Source: Deinococcus radiotolerans (GTDB lineage Bacteria; Deinococcota; Deinococci; Deinococcales; Deinococcaceae). From it: a stretch of DNA of 44,237 nt. Shown here one piece after another: positions 1-7,089 of this stretch (positions are counted from its first letter, which is position 1; each line of letters opens with the position of its first letter). The position numbers were made by a program, and so were the translations under genes. The stretch lies in the NCBI RefSeq assembly GCF_014647435.1, contig NZ_BMPE01000027.1, positions 1-44,237 on the forward strand, written 5' to 3'. The notes under the pieces are model-generated. The model worked only from the letters and a program-made list of their open reading frames with translations. It was not told where the DNA came from and searched no databases.

Positions 1-66
1 TCGCAGAAATACCGTACAGGAGCCGACTTTCTGCTGCCTACTGTGCGTTTTGAAGGGTAGTCAGGT
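1..66 (+). mobile_element. Right end of an IS: transposase C-terminus plus terminal inverted repeat
   Basis: The first 60 bases are one open frame ending in VRFEG and a TAG stop that lies inside the repeat GTTTTGAAGGGTAGTCAGG (48-66). The same RFEG-stop arrangement occurs at the right end of the decayed IS at 39833-39847. The inverted copy of the repeat is at 44172-44190, next to a transposase-like start. I infer this is the 3' end of an IS that continues outside the window. A local 9-bp inverted repeat (GCGTTTTGA at 45-53, TCAAAACGC at 66-74) overlaps the end. The IS family could not be named from what is visible. Confidence 0.7.
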
Positions 67-138
67 CAAAACGCGTAACGCCCCCTGCGGTCAGCCGAAG
101 CTGAGACAGGAGGCGCGATCGCCTGAGTTGTCCATGCT

Positions 139-516
139 TTACCCGCCCGGGAAGAGGCGTCTGAAGGCCATCTCGATCAGCAGGGCGGCGAAGGGGCTGT
201 TCAGGAGCATCAGCAGCCACTGCGCGCTGGGTGGGGCGAACTCGCGCACCAGGGACTGCACGACCGCCAGCACGAACGCCGCGCGGGCCGTGCCCGCCAG
301 GACCGGCTTGAGTTCCTGGGCCGCCTGCACCGCGGCTTCGATCAGGGCGCCCACTTCGGTCCAAGTGGCGCCGTCGCGAAGGGCCTGCGCCTTGGTGACG
401 AGGTTGGGCAGGTGCTGGTCCAGCCAGGGCTGCACGATGGCCGTGTTCAGGGGCGCGCCCTGACGGGTGGCGGTGCCGAGGGCGACGAGGGCGGACAGAA
501 TCGTGAACTGGTTCAT
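139..516 (-). CDS. Hydrophobic phage protein of the lysis region (possible holin or accessory)
   Basis: A 125-residue protein, last gene of the minus-strand operon. The start at 516 is chosen because GAGGT lies just upstream of the ATG; the longer open frame upstream has no such signal. The N-terminus (MNQFTILSALVALGTATRQG) is amphipathic. The second half is hydrophobic (about residues 75-118: AAFVLAVVQSLV and WLLMLLNSPFAALLIEMAF) and would give one or two membrane segments. Its place directly after the endolysin suggests a role in lysis or a small structural role. I do not recognise a family. A weak stem (AGGCG/CGCCT) follows the stop. Confidence 0.72.
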   Translation of the reverse strand: MNQFTILSALVALGTATRQGAPLNTAIVQPWLDQHLPNLVTKAQALRDGATWTEVGALIEAAVQAAQELKPVLAGTARAAFVLAVVQSLVREFAPPSAQWLLMLLNSPFAALLIEMAFRRLFPGG

Positions 517-534
517 GGGGGACCTCAATGGGCG

Positions 535-556
535 CGGCCCCCTGTGATGGGGGCCG
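535..556 (-). other. Intergenic GC-rich hairpin
   Basis: CGGCCCCC and GGGGGCCG form a perfect 8-bp stem around the 6-base loop TGTGAT, in the gap between the endolysin stop and the start at 516. No U-tract follows, so it is not a textbook terminator. Confidence 0.6.
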
Positions 557-598
557 GTGAGAGGGTGGATTGTCAGCGCCCCATGGGGCACGGCGGGC

Positions 599-1270
599 CT
601 ACTCGGTTCGTTCGAGCTGCAGCGCACCGTCCGGGTACAGGCTCAGGCGCGTGCCGTTGTAGATGGTGGGCTTCCCGTCCCACTGCACGTTCTCCCCGCC
701 CGTGCCCCGCAGGAAGATGCGCGGAACGGGCGGGGACTCCGGCAGCGCGGCCAGCGCCCGGCAGTGGTACGCCTCCCGGTCCGGCAGGCCATTCAGCCCC
801 CCGTTGATGCGCCGCGTGATGCCCTCGAAGTCCCCGGCGTCCGCCAGGATGTTCAGCTTCCGCTGATCCCAGTACGCGCAGGCGATCCGCGCGGCCGTGC
901 CGGGATGGGCCGCCAGGTCCGGCTGCGCTTCCAGCGGCAGGCCCAGCAGCGCCCCGTACGTGCGGTAGTTGTGCCGCCCGGTGAGTTGAATCCAGCCGCG
1001 GCCCCGGTAGCGGTACCCGTCGCCCGGCTGCGTGTTGCCGAGGTCCGCGCGGCCCTCGTAGCGCCGCTGCGCTGGGGTGGGGCCCCAGAGCTCCTCGAGG
1101 TACCGGAATCCGGCCGACTCGTGCGCCAACTGTGCCAGGAACGCGGCCACGCGCGCCCGGGTGGTGATGCCCGCCCGCGCCGCCGGATCGGCGAGAGCAG
1201 AGGCCACCTGGGCGGCCTGAGTGGCGGTGAGCGTGGGCACAACGGTTCTGATGAGGTCAGGCGCAATCAT
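599..1270 (-). CDS. Endolysin, glycoside hydrolase family 19 (chitinase-like muramidase)
   Basis: A 223-residue endolysin expected to cleave the glycan strand of peptidoglycan at the end of infection. GH19 hallmarks are visible: AHES with the likely catalytic Glu51, a second acidic pair at Glu59/Glu60 (RYLEE), the substrate-cleft block YRGRGWIQLTGRHNY at about 88-102, and TRRINGGLNG at about 150-160. A C-terminal tail of about 45 residues (VPRIFLRGTGG to the end) lies outside the catalytic fold and may be a small beta accessory region. There is no signal peptide, so export depends on the neighbouring membrane proteins. GGGAGG precedes the ATG at 1270, and the gene overlaps the upstream membrane protein by 14 bases. 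Confidence 0.92.
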   Translation of the reverse strand: MIAPDLIRTVVPTLTATQAAQVASALADPAARAGITTRARVAAFLAQLAHESAGFRYLEELWGPTPAQRRYEGRADLGNTQPGDGYRYRGRGWIQLTGRHNYRTYGALLGLPLEAQPDLAAHPGTAARIACAYWDQRKLNILADAGDFEGITRRINGGLNGLPDREAYHCRALAALPESPPVPRIFLRGTGGENVQWDGKPTIYNGTRLSLYPDGALQLERTE

Positions 1271-1607
1271 ATTCTTCCCTCCCTTGGTGAATGAGTCGGG
1301 CGCGGCGTTCAGTCATGCCCAGCACCGCCCAGATGCCGTCGAGCAGCGCCCAGATCACCATCAGCAGGCCCGCGCAGTTCCGGTACGTCTCCTCAATCGG
1401 GATGAACGGTGGGATGGGCGCGGCGTTCGCATGCCGCCACACGAAAAACACGCCCACCAGGGCGTGCACGAACACCGCGAACAGGCGGCGCAGTCGCTGC
1501 TCTGGCCAGGACAAGGCCATCAGGATCAGGCGGACCAGAGCGGACAGGAACCACCCGCCGGCCAGGACCGCCCACATGAGTTTCAGCCAGTACCCTTCGA
1601 TGATCAC
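1257..1607 (-). CDS. Small membrane protein of the lysis cassette (holin or antiholin candidate)
   Basis: A 116-residue, strongly hydrophobic protein with about three possible membrane segments (near residues 8-32, 42-57 and 78-95). It starts with GTG at 1607 inside a GTGA overlap with the stop of the preceding holin-like gene, and AGGTGA lies at a suitable distance. Its 3' end overlaps the endolysin start. Two adjacent small membrane proteins followed by an endolysin is a common holin/antiholin/endolysin order, so I infer a lysis role. There is no family-specific motif that I can name. Confidence 0.78.
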   Translation of the reverse strand: MIIEGYWLKLMWAVLAGGWFLSALVRLILMALSWPEQRLRRLFAVFVHALVGVFFVWRHANAAPIPPFIPIEETYRNCAGLLMVIWALLDGIWAVLGMTERRARLIHQGREEYDCA

Positions 1608-1963
1608 GTGACGTCACCTTCCTTCTTCGGGGCCGTCGGACCGCCCGGACTCGTGAGTTCGCCGAGATCGACGTTGTACTTCTGCCCGATGAGCTTCACG
1701 GCGGCCCGCAGGGTCCAGAGGGGTGGGATCGCGCCAGCGAGCGTACCGATGGTGGCGCAGACGTAATCATCCAGGCTAGTGAGCTGCGCCAGGAGGACCG
1801 TGGTGCTGGCGCTGAACACCAAGGACAGCAGCAGAAAGCCATAGAGCTTGCCTTTGTCCTTGGCCATGTCCATGGCAAGGCTGGTGCCGAGTTGCGCGAT
1901 CAGGCCCAGCGTGGCGGAGACGGCGGCAAGGAGCCAGAGCGGCGGGACGGCGGGTTTATCCAT
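1604..1963 (-). CDS. Holin-like membrane protein
   Basis: A 119-residue protein that begins MDKPAVPPLWLL. I chose the ATG at 1963 over the in-frame ATG at 1978 because CAGGAG, five bases upstream of 1963, lies between them. Three hydrophobic stretches are visible (about residues 7-26, 38-58 and 65-85), followed by a charged tail rich in Lys, Glu and Pro (GGPTAPKKEGDVT). Small size, three membrane segments and a charged C-terminus upstream of an endolysin fit a holin that forms holes in the cytoplasmic membrane. It is the first gene of the lysis cassette. A hairpin (1986-2008) lies just upstream. Confidence 0.75.
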   Translation of the reverse strand: MDKPAVPPLWLLAAVSATLGLIAQLGTSLAMDMAKDKGKLYGFLLLSLVFSASTTVLLAQLTSLDDYVCATIGTLAGAIPPLWTLRAAVKLIGQKYNVDLGELTSPGGPTAPKKEGDVT

Positions 1964-1985
1964 GAGGCTCCTGAGCATGAAGAAC

Positions 1986-2008
1986 GCCCCAAGCGTGAAT
2001 GCTGGGGC
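1986..2008 (-). other. Hairpin upstream of the holin-like gene
   Basis: GCCCC and GGGGC pair, with an inner AGC/GCT pair and one bulged A, about 22 bases upstream of the ATG at 1963. On the minus strand it is followed by GTTCTTC. It could attenuate read-through into lysis or stabilise the 5' end. Confidence 0.45.
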
Positions 2009-2081
2009 GGTACAAGAAAACGTGGTGTGCTGATGACCGGGTCAGCGCAGAATGGACGCTGCTATGCCCGATAATCAGTGA

Positions 2082-2106
2082 GCGGCCCATCATGACGGTG
2101 GGCCGC
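2082..2106. other. Hairpin between the lysis cassette and the plus-strand gene
   Basis: GCGGCCCA (2082-2089) and TGGGCCGC (2099-2106) form an 8-bp stem with a 9-base loop in the divergent gap between 1963 and 2229. There is no clear U-tract on either side. Confidence 0.4.
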
Positions 2107-2191
2107 GCGTTCGTTGAAGATCGACTACCAGCATGATGAGCTCCTCAAAAACAGACGAATTGCACGAATGCCGAAAGCAACCATGCGTCAT

Positions 2192-2221
2192 TTGCATTTC
2201 TAACAAGATTTCTCGTATAAC
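2192..2221 (+). promoter_or_regulatory. Promoter for a leaderless transcript
   Basis: TTGCAT (2192-2197) and TATAAC (2216-2221) are separated by 18 bases. The ATG at 2229 follows the -10 box by 7 bases, so the transcript would begin at or next to the start codon. Confidence 0.7.
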
Positions 2222-2228
2222 GACCCTT

Positions 2229-2675
2229 ATGGCCTACATGAAATTGAGTGAACAGGTTCAGAAACTCAGCAACCCCCAGCGGAGCGATGCGTTTATCAAA
2301 CTGTTCCAGGAAGCGGTGCGATCCGGCAAGATCGACGGTGCGTACCTCCCCGAGCGCTTCACGATGCCCAAGCAGTTCACCCGCCGCGGCAGTGAGGACA
2401 CGTACCAGAAGGACACGCGTGAGATGATCTTTGATCACACGCCCGCGTTCGATGAGTGGTTCGAGGAAACGAACCGTGATCTGGCGGCCGCACGCCGTGG
2501 CGGAACGGTCAAGCCCAGCCTGCAAGCGGTGGAATCCGGCCTGGTGGACTTTCAGGAGCTGGTGGCCCAGACGCGGCAGAAGATGCAGGCCAGTTACGAG
2601 AAGGGCCAAGCGTTGGGCAACAGTCGCAAAGCGGCGAGTAAGCCTACGGCCCCAAAACGCAAGACGAAGAAGTAA
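2229..2675 (+). CDS. Uncharacterised basic-tailed protein, own promoter, opposite to the late operon
   Basis: A 148-residue protein starting MAYMKLSEQVQKLS. The open frame extends back to 2133, but the promoter at 2192-2221 would exclude that longer start; the ATG at 2238 is an alternative. The protein is soluble and mostly helical by composition, with charged segments around residues 20-100. It has a Lys/Arg/Ala/Pro tail (last 20 residues, ending in KRKTKK) that could bind nucleic acid. I recognise no family. It is transcribed against the phage operon and ends at its own hairpin terminator, like an independently expressed accessory gene (moron) or host-derived insert. Confidence 0.72.
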   Translation: MAYMKLSEQVQKLSNPQRSDAFIKLFQEAVRSGKIDGAYLPERFTMPKQFTRRGSEDTYQKDTREMIFDHTPAFDEWFEETNRDLAAARRGGTVKPSLQAVESGLVDFQELVAQTRQKMQASYEKGQALGNSRKAASKPTAPKRKTKK

Positions 2676-2692
2676 GAGTTTCAGATTCATTG

Positions 2693-2733
2693 ATCAGTGA
2701 CTGGGCTTTGAGTGAAGCCGGTTCACTGATTTC
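2693..2733 (+). terminator. Terminator of the gene at 2229-2675
   Basis: ATCAGTGA (2693-2700) pairs with TCACTGAT (2723-2730), and inside them GGCTT (2704-2708) pairs with AAGCC (2715-2719). TTT follows on the plus strand. It begins 18 bases after the stop codon. Confidence 0.6.
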
Positions 2734-2898
2734 TGAGCGCCTCCTTCTCGGCCAGGGAATGGGAACCGCCCCTGGGCGGGGTAAGGTGGACGGCGCGTGG
2801 GTCGGATGGAGAGAACTCACCCCGCACTCGAACGCCGCGACCCTGGGGAGGGCAGCGGCGTTCAACATTCCCGCCAGGCGAGCGTCAGTCAGAGAACC

Positions 2899-2904
2899 TA
2901 CACT
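2899..2904 (+). promoter_or_regulatory. Possible -10 box for a leaderless start at 2912
   Basis: TACACT ends 7 bases before the ATG at 2912, the same spacing as at 2216-2229. No convincing -35 box is visible. Confidence 0.4.
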
Positions 2905-2911
2905 CGGGGCC

Positions 2912-3157
2912 ATGAGCGGCGAGGCCACAACGGATGACCTGATGCTGCTGGACCTGCATTTCTGAGGGCTCCTGCGGGGTGCGTTGGCGGACGAGGTGCA
3001 GGCGCGGTTGGAACACGATCCCGTGTTTCTGGCCTTGGCGGAGCAGTACTTGACGGACTGGCACGCGCTGCTGGATCTTCTGGACTCCGGTGGCCTGGTG
3101 CCTGACGGTGCTGAGGCGCGGTTGATGGCGCGACTGTCGGCCACTGAAGCCACCTGA
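2912..3157 (+). pseudogene. Small gene interrupted by an in-frame TGA
   Basis: One reading frame of 82 codons running ATG at 2912, TGA at 2963-2965 (codon 18) and TGA at 3155-3157. The part after the first TGA reads like a real helical protein (LRGALADEVQARLEHDPVF and LAEQYLTDWHALLDLLDSG). The part before it (DDLMLLDLHF) continues naturally into it. The layout resembles the short helical N-terminal region of anti-sigma-type proteins (L.LY.RGEL...ERE.VE.RL..DP.F), but no zinc ligands are present, so this is only a resemblance. At the stop the pattern expects Arg, and CGA to TGA is a single transition. A nonsense mutation is the simplest explanation; readthrough cannot be excluded. Confidence 0.6.
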
Positions 3158-3189
3158 ATCGCCCCAGGAGCGGGAGGCCAGGACGGAGG

Positions 3190-3633
3190 CTAGGGAACGT
3201 GAACGTCGTCCGGGTCGGGCAGGGTGCAGCCGGTGGGGGGCACGCCGGGCCAGCCGAGATCCCCGGCGCTGCACCCGGCCGCCACGACGGCCTGCGCAAC
3301 GGCGTCGGCATGCGCCTCGCGGGCCGTGCAGTGCCACGCGGGCTGCACGGCGCAGGGGACGCCTTCCCACTCGCGCATCAGGCGCTTGTGGTGCCAGGTC
3401 CAGACGTGCGTGAGTTCGTGGGCGATCAGGAACGTGTTGCTCGCGTGCCGCGCCTCGATCCGCACGCGGTACCCGTCCGCACGGCCGTCGAACGGATTGA
3501 GTGACCCGTCCGGCACCACCAGGGCGGTGTAGGGCACGCCCCACGCGCGGGTGGGGGACGAGGGCGGCAGCAGCTGGCCGCACCCGGTGAGGAGTGCGGC
3601 CAGCAGGGTCAGGCTCCAGCGCCGGTGTCTCAT
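3190..3633 (-). CDS. Secreted lipoprotein with an HExxH metallopeptidase-type motif
   Basis: A 147-residue protein. Residues 1-18 form a lipoprotein signal (basic start, hydrophobic core, lipobox LLTGC with Cys18). HELTH at 72-76 is a zinc-binding HExxH motif, and EAHADAVA at about 106-113 could give the third ligand. Four cysteines in the second half (PCAVQPAWHC, then two more) suggest disulphides and an extracytoplasmic location. The ATG overlaps the stop of the upstream tail gene (ATGA), so it is co-translated with the tail operon. This is unusual for a tail cluster. It may be a lysogenic conversion factor or help the phage cross the envelope; a catalytically inactive fold is also possible. 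Confidence 0.8.
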   Translation of the reverse strand: MRHRRWSLTLLAALLTGCGQLLPPSSPTRAWGVPYTALVVPDGSLNPFDGRADGYRVRIEARHASNTFLIAHELTHVWTWHHKRLMREWEGVPCAVQPAWHCTAREAHADAVAQAVVAAGCSAGDLGWPGVPPTGCTLPDPDDVHVP

Positions 3634-4670
3634 GCGGGGGGCAGCAGCGTGAGCCGCATCTCGTCGTACTGGCCGCCCGTCTGACTGACCGCGCGGACCT
3701 TGTAGGTCTTGGCCGGGTCGAGCGTCCAGGGGCTGGACTTCTCGATGTAGAAGCCGCCCTGCGTGAACGAGTCCACCACGGCGCCGTTCTCCAGCAGCTC
3801 GACCAGGAACGTCGCGCCGTTGGTTTCGGACTCCATCTTGACGGTGTGCACGCCCGCCACCTGCGGGTAGATGTCGATGCTGGTGCCCGCGCCCGCGCCC
3901 GGGAAGAACGACACCACGTCGTTGCTGACGGAGAGGAACGACGGCGTGGTGTCCATGTGCAGGTATTCGAACAGCACTACGCCTGCGCTGGTGTCCTCGG
4001 CCGGGCGGCTGATCTCCAGCTGCATGGTCGAGGCGGGGTTCATCGTGGGATTGCCCCCGTACTGGCGCGGGTAGATGTCGTTGTGGGTTTCCACGCCGTT
4101 CTCCAGCAGGCGCACGGTGTACCGCCCGCCGACCCGCGCCTGCACGTTCAGCAGGTAGGGCGCTTCCGTGTCGGGTGCGAGTGTGAACGTCTTCAACGTC
4201 TCACCGGGTGCGAAGGTCAGCGAGTACCGGGGGCCCAGATCCAGGGTGGGCGGCTCCGGAGGCGCGGGAATGGGGCGGCCCATCTGCCAGTAGTCCACGC
4301 GGGTCTGCCCGCTGATCACGTCCACGCGCAGCGCCTGCAGGAGTGCGCCGGTCAGCCCCCGCATGCCCAGGCCTGGGGTGTACTCCGGAGCGACGGTGGC
4401 GTCGAGCAGGCCCATGCGGGCGCTGCCGCTGGCCACGACCACGTCGGCGTGCGTCGCGCCGTCCGGGACGGTCAGCGACTGGGTGTTGCCCGCGTTCAGG
4501 ATCTGCGGCGGGTACGCCTTGTTCGGACTGACGGCCTCCACCGTCTGCACGGGCAGGGGGTCGTCCACTGAGACAGGCGCGGCCGTGCCGTCCGCGCGGG
4601 CCCAGAACAGGAGGGTGACGAGGTGCTCGGCGCGCAGGAAGCTGGTGAGCTGTCGGATGAGGTTGATCAT
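3630..4670 (-). CDS. Tail-tip or fibre protein with two related beta domains
   Basis: A 346-residue protein. The start at 4670 (MINLIRQLTSFLRAEHL) has AAAGGAGA seven bases upstream; the longer frame lacks such a signal. After an N-terminal region (residues 1-130) there are two similar beta-rich segments, recognisable by TVRLLENG at about 186 and LVELLENG at about 291, suggesting an internal duplication. No enzyme motif is visible. Its place at the distal end of the tail cluster, after the collagen-like fibre protein, suggests a receptor-binding or fibre-associated structural role. It is translationally coupled to the lipoprotein gene downstream. Confidence 0.72.
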   Translation of the reverse strand: MINLIRQLTSFLRAEHLVTLLFWARADGTAAPVSVDDPLPVQTVEAVSPNKAYPPQILNAGNTQSLTVPDGATHADVVVASGSARMGLLDATVAPEYTPGLGMRGLTGALLQALRVDVISGQTRVDYWQMGRPIPAPPEPPTLDLGPRYSLTFAPGETLKTFTLAPDTEAPYLLNVQARVGGRYTVRLLENGVETHNDIYPRQYGGNPTMNPASTMQLEISRPAEDTSAGVVLFEYLHMDTTPSFLSVSNDVVSFFPGAGAGTSIDIYPQVAGVHTVKMESETNGATFLVELLENGAVVDSFTQGGFYIEKSSPWTLDPAKTYKVRAVSQTGGQYDEMRLTLLPPA

Positions 4671-4695
4671 GGATCTCCTTTCCGGCGAAAGGGAA

Positions 4696-4726
4696 GGCCC
4701 CACCGCGCCGGACGACGGTGGGGGCC
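4696..4726 (-). other. Intergenic GC-rich hairpin
   Basis: GGCCCCACCG (4696-4705) pairs with CGGTGGGGGCC (4716-4726) with one bulged G. It sits 13 bases after the stop of the gene at 4740 and just before the ribosome binding site of the next gene. Confidence 0.6.
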
Positions 4727-4739
4727 ACGAGGGGTCGGG

Positions 4740-5486
4740 TTACTCAGCGGTCAGGGAAACGGACCAGAGCGTGCCGTCCCAGCGGCAGAACCGCAGGGTG
4801 GGGGCAGCGCTGGTGTCCTCGGGGTCCACGATCTCGAACCCGCTCAGTCCCAGCGCCGTGGGTGAGGCGACCACCCGCATCCCCCCTGCGCTGAGCGCGC
4901 CGACGCCTCGCCACTCGGGCAGCACGGCGCTCATGCACGGCCGCCCCGCCTGCAGGCCGGACGAGTCCAGGGCCTGCGTGTTGCTCCAGTTGCGCCCGGC
5001 GGTGCTCGTCTGATTGGTGGCCAGCAGCTGGACGTCCGCGCCGAACTCCACTTCCAGGTACCCGCCGCGCGGGATGGTCAGCGGGTACCCGGCCCCAGTC
5101 ACGTCCAGCGCCGCGCCGCCCGGGTCGGTGGTGACGGCCACGTCCGAGCCGCTCAGGGCGTCCAGCTGCACGTCGTTCAGGTCGAAGATACTCACGCCGT
5201 AGATGTCGGCCGTGCTCAGCACCTGCCCGGGCGCAGGGCTGAGGTACACGCCGGTCACGCTCACCGGCTTCCCCGCGGTGCCGACACTCAGGCGGACTTT
5301 CCACGCTGTCAGCACCGTACTGTTCGGGCTGGTGAAGCCGGTCTGGGGCTGGGCGCTCAGGCTGATGTACCCGCCTCCGGAGCCTCCCCCAGGGTTCTGC
5401 TCGACACCGGTGAGGCGATCGTCGATGCCGTCCACCTTCGCTTCGAGGGCCACGTGCTTGCTTTTCGGGGTCAGAGGTTCAGTCAT
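4740..5486 (-). CDS. Probable tail fibre or tail-tip protein
   Basis: A 248-residue protein. The first 30 residues are charged and helical (LEAKVDGIDDRLTGVEQN), followed by a glycine-rich hinge (PGGGSGGG) and a beta-rich body of about 200 residues with many Ser, Thr, Gly and Val. A helical stub, flexible hinge and beta head is a common fibre design. No catalytic motif is seen. It follows the 439-residue fibre gene with a one-base gap, so the two are expressed together. The body may bind a surface glycan or protein, but the sequence does not show which. Confidence 0.68.
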   Translation of the reverse strand: MTEPLTPKSKHVALEAKVDGIDDRLTGVEQNPGGGSGGGYISLSAQPQTGFTSPNSTVLTAWKVRLSVGTAGKPVSVTGVYLSPAPGQVLSTADIYGVSIFDLNDVQLDALSGSDVAVTTDPGGAALDVTGAGYPLTIPRGGYLEVEFGADVQLLATNQTSTAGRNWSNTQALDSSGLQAGRPCMSAVLPEWRGVGALSAGGMRVVASPTALGLSGFEIVDPEDTSAAPTLRFCRWDGTLWSVSLTAE

Positions 5487-5487
5487 G

Positions 5488-6807
5488 TCAGGACGTCCTT
5501 TCGAGGGTCACGTACCCCTCGCTGTCGGTGGTGCTGCTGGCGTTGGTGACGGTCAGGTAGCCGTCCGGGTCGGTGGTGGTGGCGGCCTCCGCAAAGACCA
5601 GGAAGCCGCCCTCGTCCGGCGTGACGGTGAAGTCGGCGGGGGCATCGGTGACGGGCTGACTGGTGGCGTGCAGGACGCTCACGCCGGACGTGCCGTCCAC
5701 GCGCTTGAGGCGTAGCGTCAGGCCTGCCGTGAGCGTCAGCGGGTAGGTCACGGGCGTGAAGGTCACGCCGTCACTGCTGCTGGTGACCGTGACGGGCACG
5801 CCGGTCACACCGTGCAGCACGTACCCGACCAGTCCGCCCGGGAGCGCGCCCACGATCTCCAGCGGCAGGCCCTCCTCGGGCGTGTCGGCGCCGATCAGCA
5901 GCGGCACAGCCACCGCGCCCACGAGCTGCCCGTCTGCGCCCTGCGGCCCGGCTGGACCGACTGGCCCCTGACTGCCCTGCGGACCAGGCGCGCCCAGGAG
6001 CTGAAGCATGGACACGTACGTCCCGCCCTGCCTCTGGTAGATGGTGCCGCTGGTGTCGGCCCACACGTCGCCATCACTGCCCACCGCGTCGTCCGGGGCA
6101 CCCGGGCTGAAGCGCCACTCGCCCCCCAGGCGGATGTTCCCGCCGCTGCTGGTCCCGCTGCTCAGATCGGCCGTGCCATCCCCACTCCGGACCGCGAGAT
6201 TGTCCACCCAGACGTTGCCCTGCTCGAATGAGTTCCCGCTGCCGCGCTGCGCGTACAGCACCGCCACGCGGCCCTGCGCGCCCATGGCGCTCGACCAGTC
6301 GGCTGGCAGCGGGACGTCCACGAGGCCCACGCCGCCGTCCTCCAGCTGGATGCGGCCCTGCGTGGTGTCCACGGTCAGGCGCAGGCGCTGCCACGCGCCG
6401 ACCGGCACGCTGCGCCCGAGCGTGCCCCACAGCTGCAAGACACTGTTGGTGGTACCCCAGGTGAGCGTCTCACCCGTCCAGCGCAGCGTCTTGGTCTGCC
6501 CCACGAGTTCGAGCCCGGCAAGGGGCACCGTGGCGAACGAATTGCTCTGCCAGGTGTAGCGCCAGTCGAGTTGCACCTGCACGTCCGGCGAGTCCCACCT
6601 GGTGGTGGCCAGCGCGGCGCTGAGGGTAAAGGGAGTGGTGGTCCCGCTCGGGGCGATGGGGGTCATGGGGCCCAGCCGCAGCTGCTCGCCCTGCAGCGTG
6701 ACGTTGGTGCCGGGGACCGTGTAATCCGGGCCGATGAAGGTCCGGTTGAACAGGTCCAGCCAGGACCACTGGGTGGGATCAGGTGGGGTCGGCGGGGGTT
6801 GCGTCAT
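5488..6807 (-). CDS. Tail fibre protein with a collagen-like segment
   Basis: A 439-residue protein. Residues about 20-220 are beta-rich, with aromatic and Gly/Asp-rich blocks resembling a concanavalin/LamG-type lectin fold (for example WQRLRLTVDTTQGRIQLEDG). Residues about 271-293 are Gly-X-Y triplets (GAPGPQGSQGPVGPAGPQG), the hallmark of a short phage collagen-like stalk that forms a trimer. The C-terminal 140 residues are again beta-rich, ending in two similar strands (DPDGYLTVTNASS and DSEGYVTLERTS). This layout supports a trimeric receptor-binding fibre. It overlaps the next upstream gene by ATGA. Confidence 0.82.
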   Translation of the reverse strand: MTQPPPTPPDPTQWSWLDLFNRTFIGPDYTVPGTNVTLQGEQLRLGPMTPIAPSGTTTPFTLSAALATTRWDSPDVQVQLDWRYTWQSNSFATVPLAGLELVGQTKTLRWTGETLTWGTTNSVLQLWGTLGRSVPVGAWQRLRLTVDTTQGRIQLEDGGVGLVDVPLPADWSSAMGAQGRVAVLYAQRGSGNSFEQGNVWVDNLAVRSGDGTADLSSGTSSGGNIRLGGEWRFSPGAPDDAVGSDGDVWADTSGTIYQRQGGTYVSMLQLLGAPGPQGSQGPVGPAGPQGADGQLVGAVAVPLLIGADTPEEGLPLEIVGALPGGLVGYVLHGVTGVPVTVTSSSDGVTFTPVTYPLTLTAGLTLRLKRVDGTSGVSVLHATSQPVTDAPADFTVTPDEGGFLVFAEAATTTDPDGYLTVTNASSTTDSEGYVTLERTS

Positions 6808-7088
6808 GGGATCTCCGGGGGTGGGTCAGGCACGAGCACGAGCGTCACCGTGCTGGTGAGCAGGCAGCGCGTCAGGCGGCGGTTGGTGGTGAGCTCCAGC
6901 GGGGCGCTGGGCGGGTAGTCGAGGGTCGTGACGATCAGGTACGGGTGCGTGCCGCGGCGCTGCCCCGCGTCATGCCCCAGCGGTCGGGGCGTGACGGCCG
7001 CACCGTTGACGCGGACCTCCATCTCGTCGCGGGGGCCGCTGAGGCGGACGTGCAGGACGCACACCGTGCGGAGTTCGATGACCGCCAT
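6804..7088 (-). CDS. Small tail-cluster protein of unknown function
   Basis: A 94-residue protein starting MAVIELRTVCVLHVRL. It is mainly beta by composition with a Pro-rich C-terminus (VPDPPPEIP). It is coupled to the fibre gene downstream by an ATGA overlap and separated from the upstream gene by one base. No family is recognised. Its tight packing between tail genes supports expression as a minor tail component. Confidence 0.65.
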   Translation of the reverse strand: MAVIELRTVCVLHVRLSGPRDEMEVRVNGAAVTPRPLGHDAGQRRGTHPYLIVTTLDYPPSAPLELTTNRRLTRCLLTSTVTLVLVPDPPPEIP

Positions 7089-7089
7089 G

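Noticed and set aside
2690..2911. Extension of the TGA-interrupted gene upstream of 2912
   Set aside because: It covers the terminator of the previous gene, and the leaderless -10 box sets the start at 2912.
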